Of a stretch of 9,383 bases of DNA, positions 1 to 6,415 are shown one piece after another. Every line of letters starts with the position of its first letter. The stretch's first letter is position 1. The stretch covers positions 1 to 9,383 of the forward strand of contig JAGXLK010000024.1 of assembly GCA_018334735.1 (NCBI GenBank). The letters are read 5' to 3'. The notes below the pieces were generated by a model. That model was not told the origin of the DNA and did not search any database. It saw only the letters and a program-made list of their open reading frames with translations. Origin of the DNA: Planctomycetota bacterium (GTDB taxonomy: Bacteria > Planctomycetota > Brocadiia > SM23-32). Position numbers and translations under genes: made by a program.

Positions 1-139
1 CCTCGACCATATCCATGATGATATCGGCTTCAAAGGGAGAACACTCCAGACCATTACGAAGATCGGTGATGAACTGCCCTTCCCGGGATTTCATTTTGAG
101 ACGATCAAGTGCTTCCAACTTCAAATTGCGGTAAGACAT
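1..139 (-). CDS. N-terminal fragment of an unidentified protein, possibly DUF1670-like
   Basis: The first 46 codons of a minus-strand gene that runs off the left edge. It starts at ATG 139, preceded by AGAGGAG (144-150) four bases upstream. The peptide opens MSYRNLKLEALDRLKMKSRE, then a likely helix and a LECSPFEADIIMDMVE segment. The charged amphipathic helix followed by an 'SPFEA' turn resembles the start of DUF1670 proteins, often found near mobile elements, but this is recalled from memory and the fragment is short. The frame stays open upstream to a stop at 356-358, so ATG 184 is an alternative start. The ribosome-binding site and the promoter-like sequence inside that extension favour 139. 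A separate promoter-like region precedes it, so it is probably not part of the operon that ends at 384. Confidence 0.55.
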   Translation of the reverse strand, partial: MSYRNLKLEALDRLKMKSREGQFITDLRNGLECSPFEADIIMDMVE

Positions 140-148
140 TTGGCTCCT

Positions 149-202
149 CTTGACATAAAAGTAATAATGTGGGCCAGTATACATGAAATGACATATGTCA
201 AG
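149..202. repeat. Palindrome TGACATATGTCA and flanking inverted repeat; candidate operator
   Basis: TGACATATGTCA at 189-200 is a perfect 12-base palindrome that overlaps the TTGACA -35-like element of the minus-strand promoter candidate. The same half-site recurs at 149-156 (CTTGACAT), forming an 8-base inverted repeat with ATGTCAAG at 195-202. Three TGACAT half-sites therefore lie within 54 bases, just before the left-edge gene. This spacing suits a dimeric DNA-binding regulator, but no regulator is encoded in the window and the role is a guess. Confidence 0.35.
176..201 (-). promoter_or_regulatory. Possible promoter of the left-edge gene
   Basis: On the minus strand a perfect TTGACA (-35-like, 201-196) is followed by TATACT (-10-like, 181-176), about 35 bases before ATG 139. 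The spacer is only 14 bases, shorter than the usual 16-18. Either the real -10 is another AT-rich hexamer nearer the gene (TATTAC at 166-161 is poorly spaced) or the promoter needs an activator. Both hexamers are visible; promoter function is inferred. Confidence 0.3.
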
Positions 203-208
203 ATGGTA

Positions 209-235
209 GGCCGCGGGGGTCGGAAGCCCGCCGGC
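209..235 (-). terminator. GC-rich hairpin between the operon end and the left-edge gene
   Basis: The arms GGCCGCGGGG (209-218) and GCCCGCCGGC (226-235) form a strong but imperfect GC-rich stem with a short loop. The hairpin lies about 150 bases past the TAG at 384-386 and just before the promoter-like sequence of the next gene, a sensible place to end transcription. No T-tract follows on the minus strand (the sequence goes on TACCATCTTGAC), so it is not a textbook intrinsic terminator. A second weaker stem, CCGGG/CCCGG at 282-299, also lacks a T-tract. Confidence 0.25.
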
Positions 236-383
236 AGGACGGTTCAGGAACGCATGTAGCACAACCTCATCAGGCTGTGAACCGGGTCGCAAACCCCGGA
301 TCAGTGTTTTCCCGTTCTCCGACGCGGTCCACACCCTCCACCAGTTTCTCGCCCACTACCCGTCCCCAGATCTCGCACCGGCC

Positions 384-2399
384 CTACCCCTCAGATTTTG
401 CGTACCGGAAAACGTTGGCCAGAAGCTTCTCCCATTCCGCCCACTCCAGGTAGTGCGTCTTATCGTCAGGCATAGCGTCGGGATCAAAGAAAGGCGTGCA
501 CAGAACCGACATCACCCGGGTCCCGTCCTTCTCACTCTCCACAATGAACGGATGATCCCCGACTTTCATCAGCACCTCCGAGTCAGGGCCTTCGCGCAAA
601 TCCAGCTTGTGGCAATACTGACAGTACGGCAATTTTGAAAGGTCCACTCCGTCAAACACCGGATGATCGCGCACAGGAGAATTCAATTGCAACATCTCGC
701 GCTCGATACTGTGACGCCGCGGCTTGAAAGGCAGGTAGTCGTTGAACGGATTCCCCTTGATGCCGCGCGTGAATGCGCTGTCGCCGCCGAGAAAAACAAG
801 TCCCCCGCCCCGCCGTACGTATTCCACCAGGATGCTCGCTCCGATGCGACGCAGAACCTGAGCATCACAGTTCGAATACAACACCAGCTGGTAGTCAAAA
901 AGCCGATCATAATCATACGGAAAATCCGTGAGTCCGTTCTGCGGAGCGGTGTAACCCGGGCAATCCCCACGGTCAAACTGCTCCACTCCGGCTTTCTCCA
1001 GCGCCCCGGAAACACCGTATGCTCGCGAATTGCATCCCATCACGCCAAAGGCTTTGAAGGTCTTCCGATTAATTTTCTGGTCGGCCTCGGGCACGGGCAG
1101 ATACGGCTTCTGAGCTCGCCGATCGAGCTTGCAGACGGGCGTTTTGAGGTCTTTGCGCACATTATCTCCGTATCCATATTCGCCGACGTGGAAGTTCTGA
1201 AATGAGAACTTTTTCAGAGTGCCGTCCGGCAACTCCACGTAGGCCGTGGTATTGATGACAAACGGATCCGGCGGCGGATCCTGGACCGGCACGCGGACCT
1301 CCGTCGGCTCCAGCCCCACTCCCTCGACTTCAGCCGTGGGAAGATTCACAGTCTTCGGCTCGCCACGGAGATGATTGTATTCCAGGGACGTATTAAACGA
1401 CACTTTATGCGCCTTTTCATAGGCACTCGTCACCGCATACTCGATCGCTACCGAGTCGTCGTTGCGATTGGCCTCCACCTGCGCAACGAAATACGGGTTC
1501 GCGTAGTTCACGTGCTTCAACCCCATCACCGGAATCATGTAGACGGTCCCCTTCCACGGCCGGTCATCGAGAATGAGCACGTTGTCATACATCCATTCCG
1601 TGGTGGTCGTGTAGCAATTGTAGAGATGGAGGATGTAGTCGTAATCCATCAGATAGACCAGCCCTTCCTTCACACCTTCGCTCATTCGAGCACTCCATCC
1701 ATGCGTGAAATCATAGATATAGTGTTCATCGGAGGGGAAACGTCCGCCCATCGTCCGGACACCGCGGGTCGACGGGCGGTGAACCTGGTCACCGAGGTCG
1801 GTCGACATAATCGCGCTGTGGTGCAGCCAGTACATCGGGAGCTTGGCATACCCTTTCGGGTCGTCATTTATCAGCTCCACGTCAACGCGAATGTAGGGCG
1901 TATCGGCCTTCAGCGTCACGGTGCGTCGGATGATAATATCGCTCAGCAAGCGGCTTATAACACCGGAGTTTTTGTAGCCGACGTAACCGGTTGTCTTCGT
2001 CTGGAAAACGATCTGGGCTTTCTCGGGGCCGCGGTCGGTGATCTTGTAGTCATAGAACCGGCTCCTGAGTTCCTGGAACCGCCAGTCCTGTTCCCAGAGA
2101 TTATCCTGAAACAATCCTCCGCCCCCGCGAATGAACTTCGGCTGCACGTCCCGCAAAATATCGTTGCCGGTCGGCCGATAGACAAAACGAACGATGGTCA
2201 TGCTCTCGGACGGCATCAGGTGCATGCTGATCCACTTCGATTCCATCAAGATCTGCAGATCGCCGTCCTTATCTCGCACCTCACCGATGTAAACTCCACT
2301 GGAATGATCTCCCCCCCGGCTCCGCGGGATAAACCCCGCCACCAGAAAAACCATGATCAGAAAACAGACCCATTTCTTGTCTTTCTTGAGAATATTCAT
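384..2399 (-). CDS. Exported protein with mutarotase-like sandwich and ThuA/GATase1-like domain
   Basis: 671 residues. Residues 1-30 form an export signal: lysines, then a hydrophobic core around WVCFLIMVFLVAGF. Residues about 35-440 are beta-rich; the segment around 150-200, with IIIRRTVTLKADTPYIRVDV, looks like a galactose-mutarotase-type sandwich as found beside glycoside hydrolases and lyases (inference). Residues about 447-670 resemble the ThuA/putative glutamine amidotransferase fold (PF07090-like): FKAFGVMGC, then YDRLFDYQLVLYSN, then LVEYVRRGGGLVFLGGDSAF, then HPVFDGVD. Where class I amidotransferases carry a nucleophile cysteine, this one reads GGDSAF, so glutaminase activity is unlikely; a binding or structural role, or other chemistry, is more plausible. 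The start ATG overlaps the upstream TGA as ATGA, and GTGGAG (2408-2413) sits eight bases before it, so translation is probably coupled to the glycosidase-like gene. A shared extracytoplasmic substrate is inferred. The substrate is unknown. Confidence 0.8.
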   Translation of the reverse strand: MNILKKDKKWVCFLIMVFLVAGFIPRSRGGDHSSGVYIGEVRDKDGDLQILMESKWISMHLMPSESMTIVRFVYRPTGNDILRDVQPKFIRGGGGLFQDNLWEQDWRFQELRSRFYDYKITDRGPEKAQIVFQTKTTGYVGYKNSGVISRLLSDIIIRRTVTLKADTPYIRVDVELINDDPKGYAKLPMYWLHHSAIMSTDLGDQVHRPSTRGVRTMGGRFPSDEHYIYDFTHGWSARMSEGVKEGLVYLMDYDYILHLYNCYTTTTEWMYDNVLILDDRPWKGTVYMIPVMGLKHVNYANPYFVAQVEANRNDDSVAIEYAVTSAYEKAHKVSFNTSLEYNHLRGEPKTVNLPTAEVEGVGLEPTEVRVPVQDPPPDPFVINTTAYVELPDGTLKKFSFQNFHVGEYGYGDNVRKDLKTPVCKLDRRAQKPYLPVPEADQKINRKTFKAFGVMGCNSRAYGVSGALEKAGVEQFDRGDCPGYTAPQNGLTDFPYDYDRLFDYQLVLYSNCDAQVLRRIGASILVEYVRRGGGLVFLGGDSAFTRGIKGNPFNDYLPFKPRRHSIEREMLQLNSPVRDHPVFDGVDLSKLPYCQYCHKLDLREGPDSEVLMKVGDHPFIVESEKDGTRVMSVLCTPFFDPDAMPDDKTHYLEWAEWEKLLANVFRYAKSEG

Positions 2400-4951
2400 T
2401 TTGAAAACTCCACAACAATAAATCGGAAAAGTTTCAGGTCGGGCACTTCGAAATAGACTTCGTCGGCATCCGATTCGCCCGCCAGCTCGAGCGCTTTCGT
2501 CCGGGGTTCACAGCTGAGCATGAAAACCTTAACATCCCCACCGTAGCCATCGGGCCGGGTCACAACCATCTCAAAAGGATCTTCGATCGGTTCGGGAAGT
2601 TGGCCGAAACGGAATTTCAGGAACCGTTCCACCGGCGGAGGGTTCAGAAGCGGGATGACAATCCGGCACCGGTTCGTCGTCTTCTTCCAGACCGCTCCGG
2701 TTCGGTACCACAGCGGACGCGGCGAATCGACCCGGACGGCATCGGCTGCATCCGGCAAACTCGTGAGATCGCCATCCCACACAAACTCGCAAAACCGCGT
2801 GAGGAAATGCGCCAGGCCGGCTTCTGAATACGGCAGAGGCGGATAGCGCGCCGGGATATGCGCCCCCGCACAAACCGTGCACAAATACCAGTAGACATCT
2901 GTTCCGGTGAGCAAGCCATTTCCACGCCAGTTCGGCGGAAACCCTTCGAAATGTCCCCCCGCTTTGCGGCATGCCTGCACCATCTGAACGTGGGAACGCA
3001 GGAAATTATGTATACGGTTGGCCGGGTCCCGGTAATTCACGGCACCGGCGAAACTCTCGTCCATCAACAATCCCCCGTCCTTCATCATCTCAGCAAACTG
3101 CGGGAACTCACCCGGCTCTCGCTGTTCCGCCTCAAGACTGTGAATTATTCCACTGAAACCGTAGGTGTCGCCGTTGAACCCGTTGAAAAAATGCGGCAAG
3201 CCGGCTTCCGCCACTTTCTTCTTCATATACGCGAAATTCTCCGCCGCGCGTTCCATGCATTCCTGGCGATTTTCGACAACCTTCTCGCCGAGCGCATTCC
3301 GCTGATAAACCGGCGTCGGGCCACCGTCCCATCGGATTCCGTCATATCCGATCTCTTTCATATTGGCAATCACACCTTCAACAATGCGATCCAGCAACCG
3401 CCGGTCATGGACGGTGAGTCCAACTTCGAGATGAAAATTCTTCAGCTTCTTGATATCGGGGACTTCGCCCTTTTTATACGCTTCCCGCACTTTCCGCGCA
3501 CTCTCCGCATTGATTTTGTATGCGTAGTCGGAAAAATTAAGGCGGCCTTTGAACCATTCGGGGTGGCGCAGATACAGATCCGCCGCCCAGTTTCCATCAG
3601 CACCGGGGAACAGATACATAACAGTGGCAACACCGAGTTCGTGACTCCAGGCGACCGCCGCGCGCTGGCTTCGATTGTTGGTAATGTATCCGCTCATCCC
3701 GGTTTGGTAAGGCGTTTCCAGACCCTCCATGTGGACTTCCGCGCAGTCGCCCGGCGTGCAACCGAAAACTTCGATATGGTTTGTGTAACTCGGAGTCCCC
3801 GCGCCCCCCAGAATTTTCACAGCGACGTTATTCTCCTGGACTGTGAAAACGTCACGGGCGCTTGAGATGACTCGTCCACCCGAAGTAATCTCCGCCACCG
3901 CCGCATAGCCCCATTGATCGGCCTCTTTCGGGCTCTCCCAGGTAAAACGTTCCACTTTGTAGGCACCGTTCTTGACTTTCAATTTCCGGGACCCGATCTT
4001 TCGGCGTTCCTCGAGACCCCGTTCCAGGTAGAGATTCAGCTGACAGGATTCCACGTGCTTTCCTCTGCCCGCCAGCCACACGCGAAAATCCTGCGTCTGC
4101 CCGGGAATGAGCCAGCGTTTGCCCACCAGGAGATCCATGGCGCGCACAGCCGGCTCCGGCTGTTTTTCGATGGTAATGCGATCGATCGTCACGGAATGAA
4201 TCGTGTTCGCCGGGGTGTCCTCGCCTTTTGATACCACGCGTTTGGTCTGTCCAAACCCCATACTGACGGAAACTTCAGGAACGCTGGCATTCTCAATAGC
4301 TTCCTGCCGCTCTTTGATTTTTTCCTCGGTGAATTCGCCCCGGTTATGCCGACGTTTCGCCTCCAGCATCGGCTCATACCTCTTCCACAGAAACGGCCCT
4401 GCGTTGAAAGGGCTTCTCGGCCGATAAAGTCTGGGACGTTTGCAGACGACGTCCGGCTCAATCACATCGAACTCAAAAGAAAACTCCTGATAGGTATCTT
4501 CGTTCTCGAACTGATACCCCCGAAACTCAACCCGCTTCTCCACTCCGCCGATATCGACGTAAATGGGTGTACCCAGCACCAGCAACATCCCGATTATTTT
4601 CATGCGGACGGTCGCGCGGTATCGACCGACGGGCAACTGGCGAGGTTCGGACTGGAAGAAGCAGAAATCCTTCTCACGAACACGCTTTTTGTCCAACCGG
4701 ATGCGCAGAGCCTGCCCCGTCTCCGTATTCTCATCCTCGATCAGCTGGAAAAGCCGTTCGATACGGCGCCGTTCCTGTTGCGGGTACGATTTGACGATGT
4801 CCTTGTAGTCCAGTTTCTCCGCCGTCAGCACCAACCGGCCCTCGTTCGCCGCTTCCTTTTCTCCCGCCGGGGCGGCGCCCGCAAAGAATAGCAAGAAACA
4901 ACTGGATAGCATCAATGCAAAAATCTTCGTGGAATCATTCTTGTTCGTCAT
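2396..4951 (-). CDS. Exported multidomain glycoside-hydrolase-like protein
   Basis: 851 residues from ATG 4951. Residues 1-29 are a signal peptide with likely cleavage after GAAPA; LSSC resembles a lipobox, but the hydrophobic stretch continues past the cysteine, so signal peptidase I fits better. Residues about 38-165 look like a carbohydrate-binding jelly roll, interrupted by a charged segment (about 168-250) before a final strand, HSVTIDRITIEK. An Ig-like domain follows (about 277-372), then a putative TIM barrel (about 385-700). The barrel contains GNWAADLYLRHPEWF and IGYDGIRWDGG (534-544), whose Asp542 is a candidate nucleophile, and LLMDESF (628-634), whose Glu632 is a candidate acid/base. 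Residues about 740-851 form a C-terminal beta domain with VIPLLNPP. The Ig-barrel-beta order recalls GH66 and related alpha-glucanases, but I cannot assign a family or substrate. The mature part has about 12 cysteines, many for an exported protein. It is translationally coupled to the downstream GATase-like gene. Confidence 0.8.
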   Translation of the reverse strand: MTNKNDSTKIFALMLSSCFLLFFAGAAPAGEKEAANEGRLVLTAEKLDYKDIVKSYPQQERRRIERLFQLIEDENTETGQALRIRLDKKRVREKDFCFFQSEPRQLPVGRYRATVRMKIIGMLLVLGTPIYVDIGGVEKRVEFRGYQFENEDTYQEFSFEFDVIEPDVVCKRPRLYRPRSPFNAGPFLWKRYEPMLEAKRRHNRGEFTEEKIKERQEAIENASVPEVSVSMGFGQTKRVVSKGEDTPANTIHSVTIDRITIEKQPEPAVRAMDLLVGKRWLIPGQTQDFRVWLAGRGKHVESCQLNLYLERGLEERRKIGSRKLKVKNGAYKVERFTWESPKEADQWGYAAVAEITSGGRVISSARDVFTVQENNVAVKILGGAGTPSYTNHIEVFGCTPGDCAEVHMEGLETPYQTGMSGYITNNRSQRAAVAWSHELGVATVMYLFPGADGNWAADLYLRHPEWFKGRLNFSDYAYKINAESARKVREAYKKGEVPDIKKLKNFHLEVGLTVHDRRLLDRIVEGVIANMKEIGYDGIRWDGGPTPVYQRNALGEKVVENRQECMERAAENFAYMKKKVAEAGLPHFFNGFNGDTYGFSGIIHSLEAEQREPGEFPQFAEMMKDGGLLMDESFAGAVNYRDPANRIHNFLRSHVQMVQACRKAGGHFEGFPPNWRGNGLLTGTDVYWYLCTVCAGAHIPARYPPLPYSEAGLAHFLTRFCEFVWDGDLTSLPDAADAVRVDSPRPLWYRTGAVWKKTTNRCRIVIPLLNPPPVERFLKFRFGQLPEPIEDPFEMVVTRPDGYGGDVKVFMLSCEPRTKALELAGESDADEVYFEVPDLKLFRFIVVEFSK

Positions 4952-4962
4952 AAATGTCAAAA

Positions 4963-4968
4963 CTCCTT
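4963..4968 (-). promoter_or_regulatory. Ribosome-binding site that sets the glycosidase-like start at 4951
   Basis: AAGGAG on the minus strand lies 11 bases before ATG 4951 but only two bases before an in-frame TTG at 4960-4958. The ATG is therefore the better start, giving 851 rather than 854 residues and an n-region of MTNKNDSTK before the signal core. Confidence 0.65.
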
Positions 4969-5083
4969 ATCTGACGGAAAATGCGGAGCACAATCATCTG
5001 GCCCACCGCAAGACAATCGATGCGGCGTACCGACCGCATTCTGAACTCCAGACCCGCAGAGCGGTGCTGAAGTCCAGTCTACT

Positions 5084-5221
5084 CATATCACTTTTTATGT
5101 GAGATATGGGGCATACTCAACTTATCATTGCCATTCGCCGTATAGCCAAGGCGACGACAAAATTCCTTCGCCCATCTCACGATGTACTCTCAATAGTTGC
5201 GCTCGCTGCGTTTTCCGGCGA
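5084..5221 (-). repeat. Candidate dispersed intergenic repeat with alternating inverted arms
   Basis: Four copies of one 5-base arm alternate in direction: TCGCC 5135-5139, GGCGA 5150-5154, TCGCC 5168-5172, GGCGA 5217-5221. The middle arms can each pair with either neighbour, allowing alternative hairpins. CGCAGCGAGCG (minus strand, about 5201-5211) is another small palindrome. At the left end CATATCAC (5084-5091) pairs with GTGAGATATG (5099-5108) with a two-base bulge. On the minus strand one frame is open for 33 codons (5189-5091, stop at 5088-5090), including RWAKEFCRRLGYTANGN. A stop lies directly upstream, so only a GTG at 5180 could start it. The sequence looks like a bacterial intergenic repeat or a remnant of one; copy number cannot be seen from a single window. 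Confidence 0.35.
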
Positions 5222-5263
5222 AACAGACAAATAGCGACGCTTTCCTTTGCTCCGTACACCAAT

Positions 5264-6415
5264 TCAATCGATCCGCGGGGTGCCGAGCTTCACGATCTCG
5301 TCGATTGGCAGCAGACTGCGTTCGGAGTTGAGTATCAGGACGGCCATGGCCGTGGCATAAACGCCGCCCATGCTCTTCGTATACTCAGCGTTTCCCGGCG
5401 GTATGCCGAACGAACCATCCGGGCGTTGCTGGCGATGCAAGAGGTCGGTGACGCGGCGAAAATGATGTCGGTACCGATGCCGGGCATAGGCACTCGCGGT
5501 GCCCCAGCGATGGAGTCGCATTGCCCGCACGGCGAAAAATTGGGTGTAGTAGAAATGGGGGCCCCGCCAGACCGGCGGGTTGTTGGTGAACCAATCGGAT
5601 GCCGCTTTCCGGTCGGTTTCACGCTGATCGAAAGCTTCCAGACAGTAAAATCCCGCGGCCGAAATCGAGCGCACGGGAAGCCCTTCCGCATCATACGAAA
5701 AGCCGCCGATATCGAGTTTTTCCTGCTCCTCACCGGGTTGCTTAAAACTTCCTTTCATAAACGAAATCCCACGGATCGTAGCGCTGCGGGATATGTCGGC
5801 ACCGCACTGTTCCATGGCCTGGAGCAACATCATCTGCCAGGCCGTCACCTTTCGGTCGTTGACTTTCGCCCGCGGTTCCGCCTTCCAGCCGCCCCCGTAG
5901 CGTCCTCCGTAGGCCTTATCCTGATTGTTCAGGCTGTATGAAAGTGCACGGCGTGCGCCCCTGTAAATCTTGCGGTTCTGCTCAGGCGTCTCCGCCATAC
6001 CGATCATCTCACACAATGCCAGAGCCGCCACAGCATGACTTTCAGTGGGGAGAAGCGTGTCCCCCGCAAAACCCGTCACCGCCTGGTTTTCAAGTAACTG
6101 TCCATAACCTTGTTTAAGTATTTCCCCATAGTCACCTGACCCCGGTCTCTCGCCCGCCGAAAGGAAGGCCAGGAGACTGAGTCCGGTCTGGAGCTGTCTG
6201 TGCTCCGTGCCGAAGGAGCCATCCCGATTCGCTGACTCCGACAGAAACCCCAGAGCATTTGTCGTCATCTCAATACGCCGCCTTCGATGCGCACGCTCAT
6301 CGGCTCCCAGATACTCGATCGGAAGCAGAGCAAACAGCAGCAACCCCACAAGGAAAGCCGGAGCAACTCTGGCAACAGTCATATTTTTTGAACTACTCGT
6401 ATCAGCGTTTCGCAT
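5264..6415 (-). CDS. Exported QW-repeat protein of terpene-cyclase/prenyltransferase fold
   Basis: 383 residues. The N-terminus carries a hydrophobic stretch (residues about 17-37, VAPAFLVGLLLFALLPIEYLG) followed by a basic patch HRRRR, which indicates export. The rest is about six helical-hairpin repeats of the squalene-hopene cyclase/prenyltransferase barrel type: NRDGSFG with TGLSLLAFL (63-85), SHAVAALALCEM (126-137), GGGWKAEP with TAWQMMLLQAM (174-201), SISAAGFYCLEAF (250-262), RPDGSFG (331-337) and YATAMAVLILN (353-363). The tail LLPIDE resembles the LPIFQR-type ending of 'terpene cyclase/mutase family' proteins found in MoxR clusters of planctomycetes and relatives (from memory). No DXDD or DCTAE motif is present and there is a signal sequence, so isoprenoid cyclisation is unlikely; a protein- or glycan-binding role is more plausible. 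The start at 6415 overlaps the upstream stop by 14 bases. Met12 (6382) is an alternative start that still keeps the signal; neither has a strong ribosome-binding site. Confidence 0.8.
   Translation of the reverse strand: MRNADTSSSKNMTVARVAPAFLVGLLLFALLPIEYLGADERAHRRRRIEMTTNALGFLSESANRDGSFGTEHRQLQTGLSLLAFLSAGERPGSGDYGEILKQGYGQLLENQAVTGFAGDTLLPTESHAVAALALCEMIGMAETPEQNRKIYRGARRALSYSLNNQDKAYGGRYGGGWKAEPRAKVNDRKVTAWQMMLLQAMEQCGADISRSATIRGISFMKGSFKQPGEEQEKLDIGGFSYDAEGLPVRSISAAGFYCLEAFDQRETDRKAASDWFTNNPPVWRGPHFYYTQFFAVRAMRLHRWGTASAYARHRYRHHFRRVTDLLHRQQRPDGSFGIPPGNAEYTKSMGGVYATAMAVLILNSERSLLPIDEIVKLGTPRID

Larger units (their letters stand above)
4952..5263. other. Intergenic gap between the QW-repeat and glycosidase-like genes
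   Basis: About 310 bases without a convincing gene, the only long gap inside the minus-strand block. The right part (about 5084-5221) has several inverted repeats and is described separately. The left part (4970-5080) should hold the leader and any promoter of the glycosidase-like gene. I found no good -35/-10 pair and no -24/-12 site there. No intrinsic terminator with a T-tract follows the TGA at 5264-5266. Confidence 0.5.

Noticed and set aside
1371..2456. 361-codon open frame on the plus strand
   Set aside because: It is fully antisense to the GATase-like gene and the end of the glycosidase-like gene. It has no signal, no recognisable motif and a composition of reverse-complement codons; it is a shadow.
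2858..3865. 335-codon open frame on the plus strand
   Set aside because: Antisense to the barrel region of the glycosidase-like gene and without any domain-like pattern.
4958..4960. TTG as start of the glycosidase-like gene
   Set aside because: It is two bases from the AAGGAG, too close for initiation; ATG 4951 has an 11-base spacing.
4970..5080. A sigma-54-type -24/-12 site (GGGCC...TTGTGC on the minus strand)
   Set aside because: The GG and GC elements are not ten bases apart as required.
4952..5263. Intrinsic terminator after the QW-repeat gene
   Set aside because: Hairpins exist but none is followed by a T-tract on the minus strand.
5099..5941. 280-codon open frame on the plus strand, partly in the intergenic gap
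   Set aside because: Most of it is antisense to the QW-repeat gene, whose repeats are clearly the real coding signal. Its start lies in the repeat-like gap and has no ribosome-binding site.
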